A DNA stretch of 64,000 bases from CAMDHY01 sp046156265 (GCF_046156265.1 NZ_JAWDIR010000022.1:609216-673215), one strand, 5' to 3'; positions 8,455 to 16,109 are shown, numbered from the stretch's first letter. Numbers and translations: made by a program. Notes: generated by a model from the sequence alone, not told the origin.

Positions 8455-8781
8455 TCAACGATGCGCCAACCTCTCATTCAGCATTTCCAAAATAACTTCG
8501 AACTGACTGCTCTTCCTGACAAGCGACTTCTCGAATACATCCTTACTATTATCCGCGAGAAGTTCGGCACGAATCGAACATTCTGTAAGTATCTTATATA
8601 TATCATTTACAAATTCGGCGTCGCATTTTTGACTGATCCGACCTTTCCACGACAACAGAGCCGGCAATGTCATACCGGCAAGCGGCTCCAGATGGCCCAG
8701 TTTCGCATTCACTGCAGATAGCATCGACCGCTCGATCTGGATGCGCGCCTCGAACCGTGTACGCCGATCTGCCTTAGCCAT
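8455..8781 (-). CDS. Hypothetical 108-aa helical protein, third gene of AT-rich cassette
   Basis: I do not recognise a family. The product is small, charged and probably all-helical (ends SSQFEVILEMLNERLAHR), with no signal peptide, membrane segment or cysteine motif; only two cysteines occur. Its start overlaps the end of the nucleotidyltransferase gene by 8 bases, so the two are likely translationally coupled. Base composition is visibly AT-richer than the flanks and codon use differs, as for the two genes before it. Position as the short last gene beside a nucleotidyltransferase would suit an antitoxin, immunity or accessory subunit, but nothing in the sequence proves this. Confidence 0.7.
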   Translation of the reverse strand: MAKADRRTRFEARIQIERSMLSAVNAKLGHLEPLAGMTLPALLSWKGRISQKCDAEFVNDIYKILTECSIRAELLADNSKDVFEKSLVRKSSQFEVILEMLNERLAHR

Positions 8782-9457
8782 TTTTCATCCTTCCCTTAAC
8801 TTCAGTTTCTATATCATCGAGCCACGCTGGCAATACAGACGCTATCTTCAAAACGAAGTCTGCATCCACACCAGGAGGCGGGGCATCTCCTCGCTGGGAC
8901 GACATTCTGCACTTCATCGCCAGAATGTACTCCTCGCGGGAAATCGGGCACGGCGACTCCAGTTGCAGATCAAATGGGGAGTATCTGCTGAAGTTTGGCC
9001 TTGCACACAAATACCATGAAGCTGACATCGCTATATTGCGAACACAGGAATATATAATCCCGGCTTCGTAAATAGAATTATACGGCATACTGGTAACTTG
9101 GCTAGCTACATTATCAAATATCGCGCGAAAAGATCTCACATCTTGTATGCAGCTCTTATATTTTTCCGGACGCCCAAGTGACTCAAGGAAATGATAAGCA
9201 TCGTACAATAAAATTGTTTCGTAAAATATATGCCAAGCGAATAGCTCTCCATTTAGATACATATTTCTTATTCTATTTTCGCCATACCAAGAGATAGACA
9301 GCGGCATTGGCAAATATTCGGCCGGAAGATAGCTAATTACAATTTCTTTATCAATTTTACTAGTCCCACTTTTTACAACTGCCAGAACATCCAGATCACT
9401 CATAGAATCGTTCTCCCGCCGCCCCACGGATCCGAATATACCAACGGAAAGAAGCAT
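8774..9457 (-). CDS. MNT-type nucleotidyltransferase domain protein with helical C-terminal domain
   Basis: 227 aa. The N-terminus carries the minimal-nucleotidyltransferase core: G9-S10 in GIFGSVGRRENDS, then D21 and D23 in MSDLDVLAVV (GSx10DxD). The third carboxylate of active enzymes is not obvious; at its expected place the strand reads PLSISWYGEN. The segment ELFAWHIFYETILLYD is the usual helix closing the domain. The C-terminal about 110 residues look helical and HEPN-like, with R140-N141 in CVRNIAMSASWYL, but no His completes an Rx4-6H RNase motif. MNT/HEPN proteins occur in toxin-antitoxin systems and antibiotic-modifying enzymes. Six bases separate it from the pentapeptide gene, so one transcript is likely. 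AT-rich, probably acquired. Confidence 0.75.
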   Translation of the reverse strand: MLLSVGIFGSVGRRENDSMSDLDVLAVVKSGTSKIDKEIVISYLPAEYLPMPLSISWYGENRIRNMYLNGELFAWHIFYETILLYDAYHFLESLGRPEKYKSCIQDVRSFRAIFDNVASQVTSMPYNSIYEAGIIYSCVRNIAMSASWYLCARPNFSRYSPFDLQLESPCPISREEYILAMKCRMSSQRGDAPPPGVDADFVLKIASVLPAWLDDIETEVKGRMKNG

Positions 9458-9463
9458 CGTGAT

Positions 9464-10321
9464 CTACCTATGAGAAACTGAACGAAACAGAACAGAAACA
9501 AACAGTCCAATGTACAGATACCTCATGCAAACAACGATGTAATCAATTGCGTAGAATCCACTGAATCTCGGATCGACCTGCATATCTAGAAACAGTCTTA
9601 CAACGTACTCAAGGGATTTCAGACCCGCCAGCGACTCCGTCCAGGTCAGCCGTGGGAAGATTCCCCAGAGATTTATGAAGGAGAGCGCGGCTAAAATCAC
9701 TATGCAACTTCCCAAGAGCCTCCATGGCTTTTCGCCGTAGCCCCAAACAAGCCCTTGCAGCCGTAGGCCATTAAGCCTCACAGCCGCAACTAATCTTGAA
9801 ATCGTTGTCGGATATTTTTCCCGATAGTAAGAGTCCTTTCCCTTTATGATGTAAAGGTAATGCAGCTTTCGCGCATGTATATCATCCATAACCAGAGTCT
9901 TAATACTCTCATAATCGCCCATCTCCAGAGCATTTGCCTTCAGATTCTGGAGCGATTCGCGCCTGATGTTAGGTTCATGGGGTATTGATGCGAGTATTTC
10001 TTCAACATCTATCAGGCATCTATGAAACGTTGCATAGCGGAAATCGCACTTGTAAAATTTTGCCCCTCTAAAATTGCAGTCATAGAACGAGACTCCGAGA
10101 AAACTGCAATTTCTAAATTCCGAGTTGCGAAAATAACCGCACTCAAATTGGGAGTAGTCAAACTTGCACTCTGAAAATTTTGCCTTGCTTGCATTAACAT
10201 CTACTGCGATGCTATGTATCCAGTTAATTTTCCTTCCGTTATTATCTTTGATTTTTATCCTTTGCAGCCTCTGCGGCGCGGCCTGCGGATTTTTCTGATT
10301 GGTCCCTCCCAACCCGTTCAT
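9464..10321 (-). CDS. Pentapeptide-repeat protein fused to a two-helix membrane domain
   Basis: 285 aa. Residues about 45-104 form a run of pentapeptide repeats with Phe at every fifth position (F49, F54, F59 and so on to F99, then I104): eleven Phe in register, predicting a right-handed quadrilateral beta helix of about three coils. A helical linker follows (about 105-195). Two hydrophobic segments then lie at about 201-222 (LLGSCIVILAALSFINLWGI) and 258-280, with about 35 residues between them; no K-channel TxGYG filter is present. First gene of the AT-rich three-gene cassette, with GGGGAGAAGGG just before ATG 10321. Function unknown; membrane anchoring of a sensor or effector module is an inference. 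Confidence 0.8.
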   Translation of the reverse strand: MNGLGGTNQKNPQAAPQRLQRIKIKDNNGRKINWIHSIAVDVNASKAKFSECKFDYSQFECGYFRNSEFRNCSFLGVSFYDCNFRGAKFYKCDFRYATFHRCLIDVEEILASIPHEPNIRRESLQNLKANALEMGDYESIKTLVMDDIHARKLHYLYIIKGKDSYYREKYPTTISRLVAAVRLNGLRLQGLVWGYGEKPWRLLGSCIVILAALSFINLWGIFPRLTWTESLAGLKSLEYVVRLFLDMQVDPRFSGFYAIDYIVVCMRYLYIGLFVSVLFRSVSHR

Positions 10322-10663
10322 ATACCCTTCTCCCCAACCAGTCCCGTGTACGTGTGACGATGTTAGCGCACATTAGAGGTGACTGGCAAAGCCTCGCTAG
10401 ATCTGTGCGGCGGCAGAACCCAAACGTTAGTCGCTGCATTTCGCTGTTTCATGTGGAGGATGCTACAGTTTTCTTCATTCCAGCTCATGAGCGCCGCGCT
10501 CTCCGTCCCCCCTACCTCGCTTCCGGGCTCTACCGGGCGATCCACTCCGCGTAGAAAACGCCCGCGACGAGCCTGGGATGGATGCCCCGGTCGAGCCGGA
10601 GCATGACGAGCCGAGGGGGTTGAGGCGGGTGAGCGCGGCGGCCCCCGTTTCGCAGCGGCCTTC
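10322..10663. other. Intergenic region between cassette and RES toxin; no gene seen
   Basis: 342 bases between the cassette start and the end of the RES gene. Composition changes here from AT-rich to the high-GC background. Short open frames of 60-75 codons exist on both strands but have no ribosome sites or recognisable protein features. Apart from the candidate promoter I see no repeat, attachment site or RNA gene. Confidence 0.5.
10360..10389 (-). promoter_or_regulatory. Candidate sigma-70 promoter of the AT-rich cassette
   Basis: On the minus strand TTGCCA (10389-10384) and TAACAT (10365-10360) stand 18 bases apart, about 40 bases before the start of the pentapeptide gene. The match to TTGACA/TATAAT is 5/6 and 4/6. 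Weak evidence, but it is the best candidate in the region. Confidence 0.35.
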
Positions 10664-11242
10664 CTACGGCCTCCCGCGGCTCTCCCGCGACCACGCTTCC
10701 AGATCGACCGCCTCGTCCTCGACGACGCGGACCTGCGACGGAGCGACGTGCTCGGTCAGGATGACGGCGTTCGCCGCCGGAAAGCGCGCGCTCGGGACCA
10801 TGATCGCCTGGTATTCGTAGAAGAAGGCGACCTCACCGATCTGCTGGAGGGTCGGGTACTCGTCGCTGCGCCGGAGGTAGCTCAGCCGGCCGTAGGTGGC
10901 CATGGTGACGCCGAGGCCGGCGAGCTTGCCGTCGGCGGTGAGGTCGAGCACCCGGTCTAGCGTGGCCTGCAGCCGGAACAGGCGCTTCTGGACCTTCGAT
11001 GGGATGATCGGCTGGCCGCGCGCGGCGTGGAACCAGGATTCCGCCAGGGCGCCGTCGCGCGCAGTAGACGTGTAGAGGACGTCGAAGCTGCCGTCGTCCC
11101 AGCGGCCGCCGGCGCGGGACGGCCGCAGCGGATCATAGCCGTCGGTGACCACCCGCCAGAGGGGGCCGCGGAAGGCGCCGGCCGGCTCCGCTTCGATCGC
11201 ATCGAGCAGCGCCTTCGGGCGCGGCGGCCGAGGCTCGCTCAA
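10664..11242 (-). CDS. RES-domain toxin of a RES-Xre toxin-antitoxin pair
   Basis: 192 aa if started at TTG 11242, which overlaps the antitoxin stop as TTGA, a coupled start. The RES domain covers nearly the whole protein. Family landmarks: R30 in LWRVV, R47 in AGGRWDD, Y57 in VLYTS and the E-S of ALAESWFHA at 68-69, then VLDLT and PTLQQIGEVAFF. Characterised RES toxins (MbcT, ParT and similar) consume or transfer from NAD+, stopping growth of the host cell. The adjacent Xre/DUF2384 protein is the cognate antitoxin. The TTG start and overlap probably hold toxin synthesis below antitoxin. Confidence 0.88.
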   Translation of the reverse strand: MSEPRPPRPKALLDAIEAEPAGAFRGPLWRVVTDGYDPLRPSRAGGRWDDGSFDVLYTSTARDGALAESWFHAARGQPIIPSKVQKRLFRLQATLDRVLDLTADGKLAGLGVTMATYGRLSYLRRSDEYPTLQQIGEVAFFYEYQAIMVPSARFPAANAVILTEHVAPSQVRVVEDEAVDLEAWSRESRGRP

Positions 11243-11574
11243 AGATAGGCCTCGGCATCGAGGCGATCGAGGATGGCGATGACCTCGGTGGCGCGGCCGG
11301 CGACGATTGCGTCGATGGCGCGCCGACCTTCCAGCTGCGGATGCGGCGCGTAGAGCCAGAGGCGGACTTCCGCCGGGCTGTAGTATTCGTCGAGCCGGCT
11401 GACGATGTAGTGCAGCTGCGCGAGCAGCAGCTGGGTGTCCGGGTGCGGGAGATGCGTTCCCGCCTTCCAGCGATGCACCGTCGCGGACGAGACGTCCGTG
11501 AAGTTCGCGATGTCCGTTCCCTTCAGGCCGCCCTGGTCCTGGAGGGTGTCGATATAGCGGGCGACGGCCGTCAT
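11239..11574 (-). CDS. Xre/MbcA/ParS-type antitoxin
   Basis: 111 aa. The N-terminal helix-turn-helix is visible (LKGTDIANFTDVSSATVHRW, about residues 17-36). The C-terminal toxin-binding domain (DUF2384, MbcA/ParS type) reads YYSPAEVRLWLYAPHPQLEG followed by RRAIDAIVAGRATEVIAILD. It binds and masks the RES toxin encoded just downstream and normally represses its own promoter through the HTH. The ATG at 11574 is followed by a compact protein of the usual family size. Confidence 0.9.
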   Translation of the reverse strand: MTAVARYIDTLQDQGGLKGTDIANFTDVSSATVHRWKAGTHLPHPDTQLLLAQLHYIVSRLDEYYSPAEVRLWLYAPHPQLEGRRAIDAIVAGRATEVIAILDRLDAEAYL

Positions 11575-11652
11575 GGTGCAAGGGCCTTCTCGAGCCGGGG
11601 CCGCGCCGCCGCGGCGGAAAACGAGGACCGGCGGCAACGGCGCACGAGCCGG

Positions 11653-11691
11653 ATTGTAGCACGGATTTTTCACAGCAGCCGATCCGTGAAA
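11653..11691 (-). promoter_or_regulatory. Candidate promoter and operator of the RES-Xre operon
   Basis: On the minus strand a TACAAT hexamer (11658-11653) matches a -10 box about 80 bases before the antitoxin start. Directly upstream of it lie inverted repeats CACGGAT/ATCCGTG (11660-11666 and 11682-11688) and, overlapping these, TTTCAC/GTGAAA (11668-11673 and 11686-11691). An autoregulating antitoxin would be expected to bind such a site. Confidence 0.45.
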
Positions 11692-11778
11692 GGCCAATGC
11701 GGCATCGGCTGACCTTGACCCCCGCCCCCCGCCCCGCCGACACTGCCCCTCGGTGCAAGCGTCGTCGGGGGTCTCATA

Positions 11779-12693
11779 GTGTTCGGGTTTGGTCGGGGCC
11801 GCCGCGGGCGCCCCCCTGTTTCTGCGCGTGGCCGGTCGGGCGTCCGCTCCCTCCTCGCCGCCCTCCCCCTCGTCCTCGCGGCCACGGCGGCGCTCGCGAA
11901 CAATGCGCTGGTCGTGCAGAACCTCTGCAGCGAGACGATCTGGATCCAGCAGCAGAACATGAACCCGGCCGGCGGCGGGGTGAACAATCCGGTCGTCGTC
12001 GAGCTCGCGCCGAAGGCCTCGCACACCTATGCGATCTCCAACACGGTGGCGACGCCGTCGGTGGCGCTGTGGCCGAAGACCGGGTGCGACGACACCGGGC
12101 AGAACTGCAAGACCGGCCAGCAGGCGGCGCCCTGCCCGCCCGAGGGCTGCACCTATCCGATCGCCTCGATGCCGGAGGTCACCTTCGTGCCGGGGGCGAG
12201 CGGGCAGACCTTCATCGACGCCTCGATGGTGAACGGCTTCTCGCTGCCCGTCTCGATCGTGCCGAGCAAGAATGCCGGCCACACCAGCAACTGCACGCCG
12301 GCCGTCTGCCCGACGATCACCGAGACGAGCTGCCCGACCACCGAGAACCTGTCGTCGAACGGCACCTTCCCGGCCTACAAGAGCGTCAACCTCCGGCTCT
12401 ACGAGAGCGGCGCGTTCGTCGGCTGCATGGCGCCGTGCGCCTATCTCACCAAGGTCGAGGGGCTGCAGCCGACCGACGCGGCGGCGGCCCAGTATTGCTG
12501 CCAGGGCCCGGTCTACGGCCAGGCGGCCGCCTGCAAGGCCGGGCCGGTGGCGACGACGAAGTACGTGTCGCTGATCCACAAGGCCTGCGCCAGCGAGGTC
12601 TACGCCTACCCCTACGACGACGCCAACGGCACCCACAGCTGCATCGGCAGCGTCACCATCACGGCCACCTTCTGCCCGCCGGTGCCGAAATGA
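11779..12693 (+). CDS. Secreted thaumatin-like protein, first of a tandem pair
   Basis: 304 aa with an N-terminal signal peptide (LLAALPLVLAATAALA, cleavage near residue 40). The mature part follows the thaumatin fold pattern: start ALVVQNLCSETIWIQQQ, central DASMVNGFSLPVSIVP (compare plant VSLVDGFNLPM), YCCQG, and YAYPYDDANGTHSC near the end. The mature region contains 16 cysteines, the number forming eight disulfides in plant thaumatin-like proteins. Plant relatives bind or cut beta-glucans or perturb fungal membranes; bacterial ones have no assigned role. GTG start with GGGGG upstream. The stop overlaps the paralogue's start as ATGA. Confidence 0.8.
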   Translation: MFGFGRGRRGRPPVSARGRSGVRSLLAALPLVLAATAALANNALVVQNLCSETIWIQQQNMNPAGGGVNNPVVVELAPKASHTYAISNTVATPSVALWPKTGCDDTGQNCKTGQQAAPCPPEGCTYPIASMPEVTFVPGASGQTFIDASMVNGFSLPVSIVPSKNAGHTSNCTPAVCPTITETSCPTTENLSSNGTFPAYKSVNLRLYESGAFVGCMAPCAYLTKVEGLQPTDAAAAQYCCQGPVYGQAAACKAGPVATTKYVSLIHKACASEVYAYPYDDANGTHSCIGSVTITATFCPPVPK

Positions 12694-13595
12694 CGGCGGG
12701 AGCGGCGGCGATGGGCGGGAACGGGGGCGGGGTCGCGATGGGATGGACCGCGAGGTTCGGGGCGGCGCTGACGGTGGTGCTGGCGACGCTGGTGCTGGCG
12801 CTAGCAGCCCTTGCCCCGGCGCAGGCGGACGACCGGCTGGTGGTGCGCAACCTCTGCTCCTTCCCGGTCTGGATCGCCCAGGAGGGGCTGCCGGGCACCA
12901 AGGCGGTGGTGAAGCTCGCGCCGAGAGAGCGCAGGAGCCTCGCGGTGAAGATCGGGGACGCCGTGATCCTGCCGACGAAGGTGTGGCCGAAGGCCGGCTG
13001 CGACAAGACGGGCGAGAACTGCACGATCGGCGAGCGGCGGTCGGCGACGGTGAACTCGGGGCTCGAGGCGACGTGGTGCTCGGGCGAGGGCTGCCGCAGC
13101 TATTTCTCGCTGGAGCTCAACGGCGGCTACACGCTGCCGGTCTCGGTAGAGCCGAAGGCGGCGGAGAACACGGTCGCCGGCTGCAGCCCGGCCGCCTGCC
13201 CCGCCCTGACGACGCAGGCCTGCCCGACGCGCGAGGACCTGTCGACCGACGGGGCGTTCCCGAAGCTCGCCCGCCAGGACCTGCGGATGCGCGATCCGAA
13301 GAGCAAGGAGCCGATCGGCTGCTTCTCGCCGTGCGGGAAACTCACGGCACCGACGCGCGTCGGCGGGCTCGGCTTCAAGCAGACCGACACGGAGGCCCAG
13401 GCCTATTGCTGTACCGGCGCCTTCGCCGGCCACGAGGCCTGTCGGGCCGGCCCGGTCGACAAGACCAAGTACGCGAAGCTCGTCGACCAGGCGTGCGACG
13501 GCGAGGCCGACGCGTGGGCCTACGACAAGGCCCACGGGCTGCACACCTGCACCGGCCCGATCCGCCTCGTCTACACGATCTGCCCGAAGGGGTAG
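12690..13595 (+). CDS. Secreted thaumatin-like protein, second of a tandem pair
   Basis: 301 aa from the ATGA-coupled start at 12690; ATG 12738 (MGWTARFGAALTVV) is an alternative that gives a more compact signal peptide ending near APAQA. The mature part is paralogous to the preceding protein: RLVVRNLCSFPVWIAQEG, ELNGGYTLPVSVEP, YCCTGAFAGHEACRAGPV and AWAYDKAHGLHTC. It also has 16 cysteines in the same order. Exported, probably heavily disulfide-bonded. The pair likely arose by local duplication; the roles of the two copies may differ because the surface loops diverge strongly. Confidence 0.8.
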   Translation: MTAGAAAMGGNGGGVAMGWTARFGAALTVVLATLVLALAALAPAQADDRLVVRNLCSFPVWIAQEGLPGTKAVVKLAPRERRSLAVKIGDAVILPTKVWPKAGCDKTGENCTIGERRSATVNSGLEATWCSGEGCRSYFSLELNGGYTLPVSVEPKAAENTVAGCSPAACPALTTQACPTREDLSTDGAFPKLARQDLRMRDPKSKEPIGCFSPCGKLTAPTRVGGLGFKQTDTEAQAYCCTGAFAGHEACRAGPVDKTKYAKLVDQACDGEADAWAYDKAHGLHTCTGPIRLVYTICPKG

Positions 13596-13675
13596 CGCCG
13601 GGGGCCTGCCGTGTTTTGGCCGGATGAGGCGGTTTGTTTCGGCCCGACATTCATTTGCTCGGGAACGACACAATC

Positions 13676-14473
13676 ATGATCCGCACCACGCCTCCGCCGG
13701 TCCGCGACCCCGCCTCGCCCTTCACCAAACTGACCCGGCGGGGGCTCGTGCTCGGCGCGGCGGCGTTCGTGGCAGGGTGCCAGACGATGCCGGGGGGAAG
13801 CCCGGTGGCGGGGCTCGCGGTCGCCAGCCGGGCACCGGGGGCGGCGAACGCGCGCCCCGGCACTGCCGGCGCGGTCAACCCGAACGCCCCCACCGGCCCC
13901 GACCTCGCCTACTACACCGAGATGTATGCAGCACTTCCCTACGAGCGCTTCCCGGTGCCGGCGGTGGACGTGCGCAAGATCGACCGCCGCTTCCTGCGCC
14001 AGGAGGTGGCCGACCCGACCGGCGAGCGGCCGGGCACGCTGGTGGTCGATACGTCCGGGCCGTTCCTCTATCTTGTGCGCGAGAATGGCCGGGCGATGCG
14101 CTACGGCATCGGCGTCGGCAAGGACGGCTTCTCGTGGTCGGGCCGCGCCGACATCCCGCTGAAGCGCGAGTGGCCCACCTGGACGCCGCCGGCCGAGATG
14201 ATCGCCCGCCGGCCCGAGCTCGAGCCCTATCGCAACGGCATGGAGCCGGGGCTGGAGAACCCCTTGGGCGCGCGGGCGCTGTACCTGTTCTCCAACGGCC
14301 GCGACACGATCTACCGGATCCACGGCACCAACGAGCCGTGGTCGATCGGCAAGGCGCTGTCGTCGGGCTGCATCCGCCTGTTCAACCAGGACATCATCGA
14401 TCTCTACAACCGCGTGCCGCGCGGCAGCATCGTCGTCGTCAAGCCGCACGAGGGCGCCGCCTACGCGGTGTGA
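13676..14473 (+). CDS. L,D-transpeptidase (YkuD/ErfK family), probable lipoprotein
   Basis: 265-aa envelope enzyme that makes or uses 3-3 peptidoglycan cross-links. The N-terminus has TRRGLVLGAAAFVAGCQT, a twin-arginine-like signal ending in a lipobox (FVAGC, Cys 35). The YkuD domain carries the active-site pattern HGTNEPWSIGKALSSGCIRL, with catalytic His, Ser-x-Gly-Cys and Arg. The ATG at 13676 was chosen because it places the signal correctly; upstream TTG 13634 would add 14 residues. A second YkuD protein is encoded at 29120. Confidence 0.92.
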   Translation: MIRTTPPPVRDPASPFTKLTRRGLVLGAAAFVAGCQTMPGGSPVAGLAVASRAPGAANARPGTAGAVNPNAPTGPDLAYYTEMYAALPYERFPVPAVDVRKIDRRFLRQEVADPTGERPGTLVVDTSGPFLYLVRENGRAMRYGIGVGKDGFSWSGRADIPLKREWPTWTPPAEMIARRPELEPYRNGMEPGLENPLGARALYLFSNGRDTIYRIHGTNEPWSIGKALSSGCIRLFNQDIIDLYNRVPRGSIVVVKPHEGAAYAV

Positions 14474-14489
14474 CGACGGGCTGCGCGCC

Positions 14490-16004
14490 TCAGCCGGCGA
14501 GCGGCAGGCGGCGGGCATCGTCGAAGACATCGGCGAGAACGCCGACGCCCTTGGCGATCTCCTCCACCCGCACGCCGGAGAAGCCAAGGACGAGGCCGCG
14601 CTCGGCGACGGGCTCCAGGCAGAAGCGCGACAAGGGCACGACGGTGACGGAGCGGGCCCAGGCGCGCTCCGTCACGTCGGTCTCGTCGAAGCCGTCTGCC
14701 AGGCGGGCGATGGTGTGCAGGCCGGTCTCGGTCGGCATGACGTCCAGCGCACCGGCGAGACGGGCGCGGGCGGCGTCGAGAAGGGCGTCGTGGCGCTCGG
14801 AATAGAGCTTGCGCATGCGGCGGATGTGGGCGGCGAAGTGGCCCTCGTCCATGAAGTCGGCAAGCACCGCCTGCGGGTTCGACGGCACGCCGGGGGCGAA
14901 CGCGCTCATCAGCTTCTCGAACACGGGTACCAGCCCCGGCGGCACCACGAGGTAGCCGAGGCGGAGTGCGGGAAACAGCGTCTTCGAGAAGGTGCCGACG
15001 TAGATGACGCGGCCGGCGACATCGATCGACTTCAGGGTCGGCGGCGGGCGGCCGCGGTGGCAGAACTCGCCGTCATAATCGTCCTCGACGATCCAGGCGT
15101 CGGCCGCGTCGGCGGCGGACAGCAGCGCCAGACGGCGGGCGAGGCTCATGGTGCTGCCGAGCGGCTGCTGGTGCGAGGGCGTGACGAAGGCGAGGCGGAA
15201 GTCGCCGGCGCGACGCACCCCCTCCTCGACCACGAGGCCCTCCGCATCGACCGGCACCGGCACCAGGCGGGCGCCGGCGGCGGTGAAGCAGTTGCGGGCG
15301 CCGATGGCGCCGGGGTTCTCGAACCAGACGGCGTCGCCGGGATCGAGCAGCAGGTTGCCGACGAGCTGGAAGCCGTGCTGGGCGCCGTTGACGATGAAGA
15401 CCTGGTCGGCCTCGCAGGCGATCGCCCGGTTGGCACGCAGGTGGGCGGCGATCGCCCGGCGCAGCGGGCCGTAGCCGCGAACGTCGCCATAGCCCATGAC
15501 GATATCGCGGCGGGCCCGCCAGTGCTTGGCGACATGGCGCGACCACAGCGCCATCGGGAAGGCATCGAAGGCCGGCATGGCGGTGGTGAAGGCGCGCGGG
15601 GCGTGCACGAGGCGCTCGTCGAAGGCTTCCGACCGCTGCGCGATGACGCGCGACAGCCGCGGCTCGGCGGCAGCGGAGATGCCGGGCGCGCGCGGCGGTG
15701 CGGGCGCAGCCGTGGCCTGCGGGCGGTGGTCGGCGAGCGCCTGGCTGACATAGGTGCCGGCGCCGGTGCGCGAGACGACGAGGCCTTCCTCCGTCAGGCG
15801 CGCGAACGCCTCGATGACAGTGGTGCGGGAGACGCCGAGATCGTCGGCGACCGTGCGGGTGGCCGGCAGGCGGTCGCCGGCGCGCAGCGCGCCGTTCAGC
15901 ACGAGGTCGCGGATGCCCGAGGCGAGCTGCGCCGACAGCGGCTTGTCGGCGGCCGCGTCGAGCTTCAGCGCCGACAGCAGCACGCCGCCCGTCTTCTTCA
16001 CCAT
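14490..16004 (-). CDS. MocR/PdxR-type regulator (GntR HTH fused to aminotransferase fold)
   Basis: 504 aa. N-terminal winged helix about residues 20-85 (LRAGDRLPATRTVADDLGVS), a linker with Ala/Pro-rich stretch, then a fold-type-I aminotransferase-like domain. The PLP-binding lysine is visible in YVGTFSKTLFPALRLGYLV, and AWIVEDDYDGEFCHRGR is a family hallmark. Such proteins use PLP, often as a PLP-amine adduct, to sense effectors such as GABA, taurine or pyridoxal. Divergently transcribed from the enolase-superfamily gene at 16182, so that catabolic operon is the likely target, possibly with amine-derived inducer. Confidence 0.9.
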   Translation of the reverse strand: MVKKTGGVLLSALKLDAAADKPLSAQLASGIRDLVLNGALRAGDRLPATRTVADDLGVSRTTVIEAFARLTEEGLVVSRTGAGTYVSQALADHRPQATAAPAPPRAPGISAAAEPRLSRVIAQRSEAFDERLVHAPRAFTTAMPAFDAFPMALWSRHVAKHWRARRDIVMGYGDVRGYGPLRRAIAAHLRANRAIACEADQVFIVNGAQHGFQLVGNLLLDPGDAVWFENPGAIGARNCFTAAGARLVPVPVDAEGLVVEEGVRRAGDFRLAFVTPSHQQPLGSTMSLARRLALLSAADAADAWIVEDDYDGEFCHRGRPPPTLKSIDVAGRVIYVGTFSKTLFPALRLGYLVVPPGLVPVFEKLMSAFAPGVPSNPQAVLADFMDEGHFAAHIRRMRKLYSERHDALLDAARARLAGALDVMPTETGLHTIARLADGFDETDVTERAWARSVTVVPLSRFCLEPVAERGLVLGFSGVRVEEIAKGVGVLADVFDDARRLPLAG

Positions 16005-16083
16005 CGCCGGTCCCCACCTTCGGTTGCCGCCGGCCGCGCCGCGCCACGGGCCCAGCCGGCAAAGCGGACTGGCAGATTATCGA

Positions 16084-16109
16084 AAATGGACCTTCCGCCT
16101 AGACCATTT
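16084..16109. promoter_or_regulatory. Candidate MocR operator
   Basis: In the divergent region, AAATGG (16084-16089) and CCATTT (16104-16109) form an inverted repeat, and the same stretch contains two related direct copies (TGGACC and AGACCA). MocR regulators commonly bind such paired sites. Inference from position and symmetry. Confidence 0.4.

Noticed and set aside
10354..10554. Small 66-codon gene upstream of the cassette
   Set aside because: No ribosome site, no recognisable sequence, and an overlapping frame on the other strand is equally open.
8294..10663. Prophage or insertion sequence as carrier of the AT-rich cassette
   Set aside because: No transposase, integrase, phage structural gene, terminal inverted repeat or flanking direct repeat could be found by eye.
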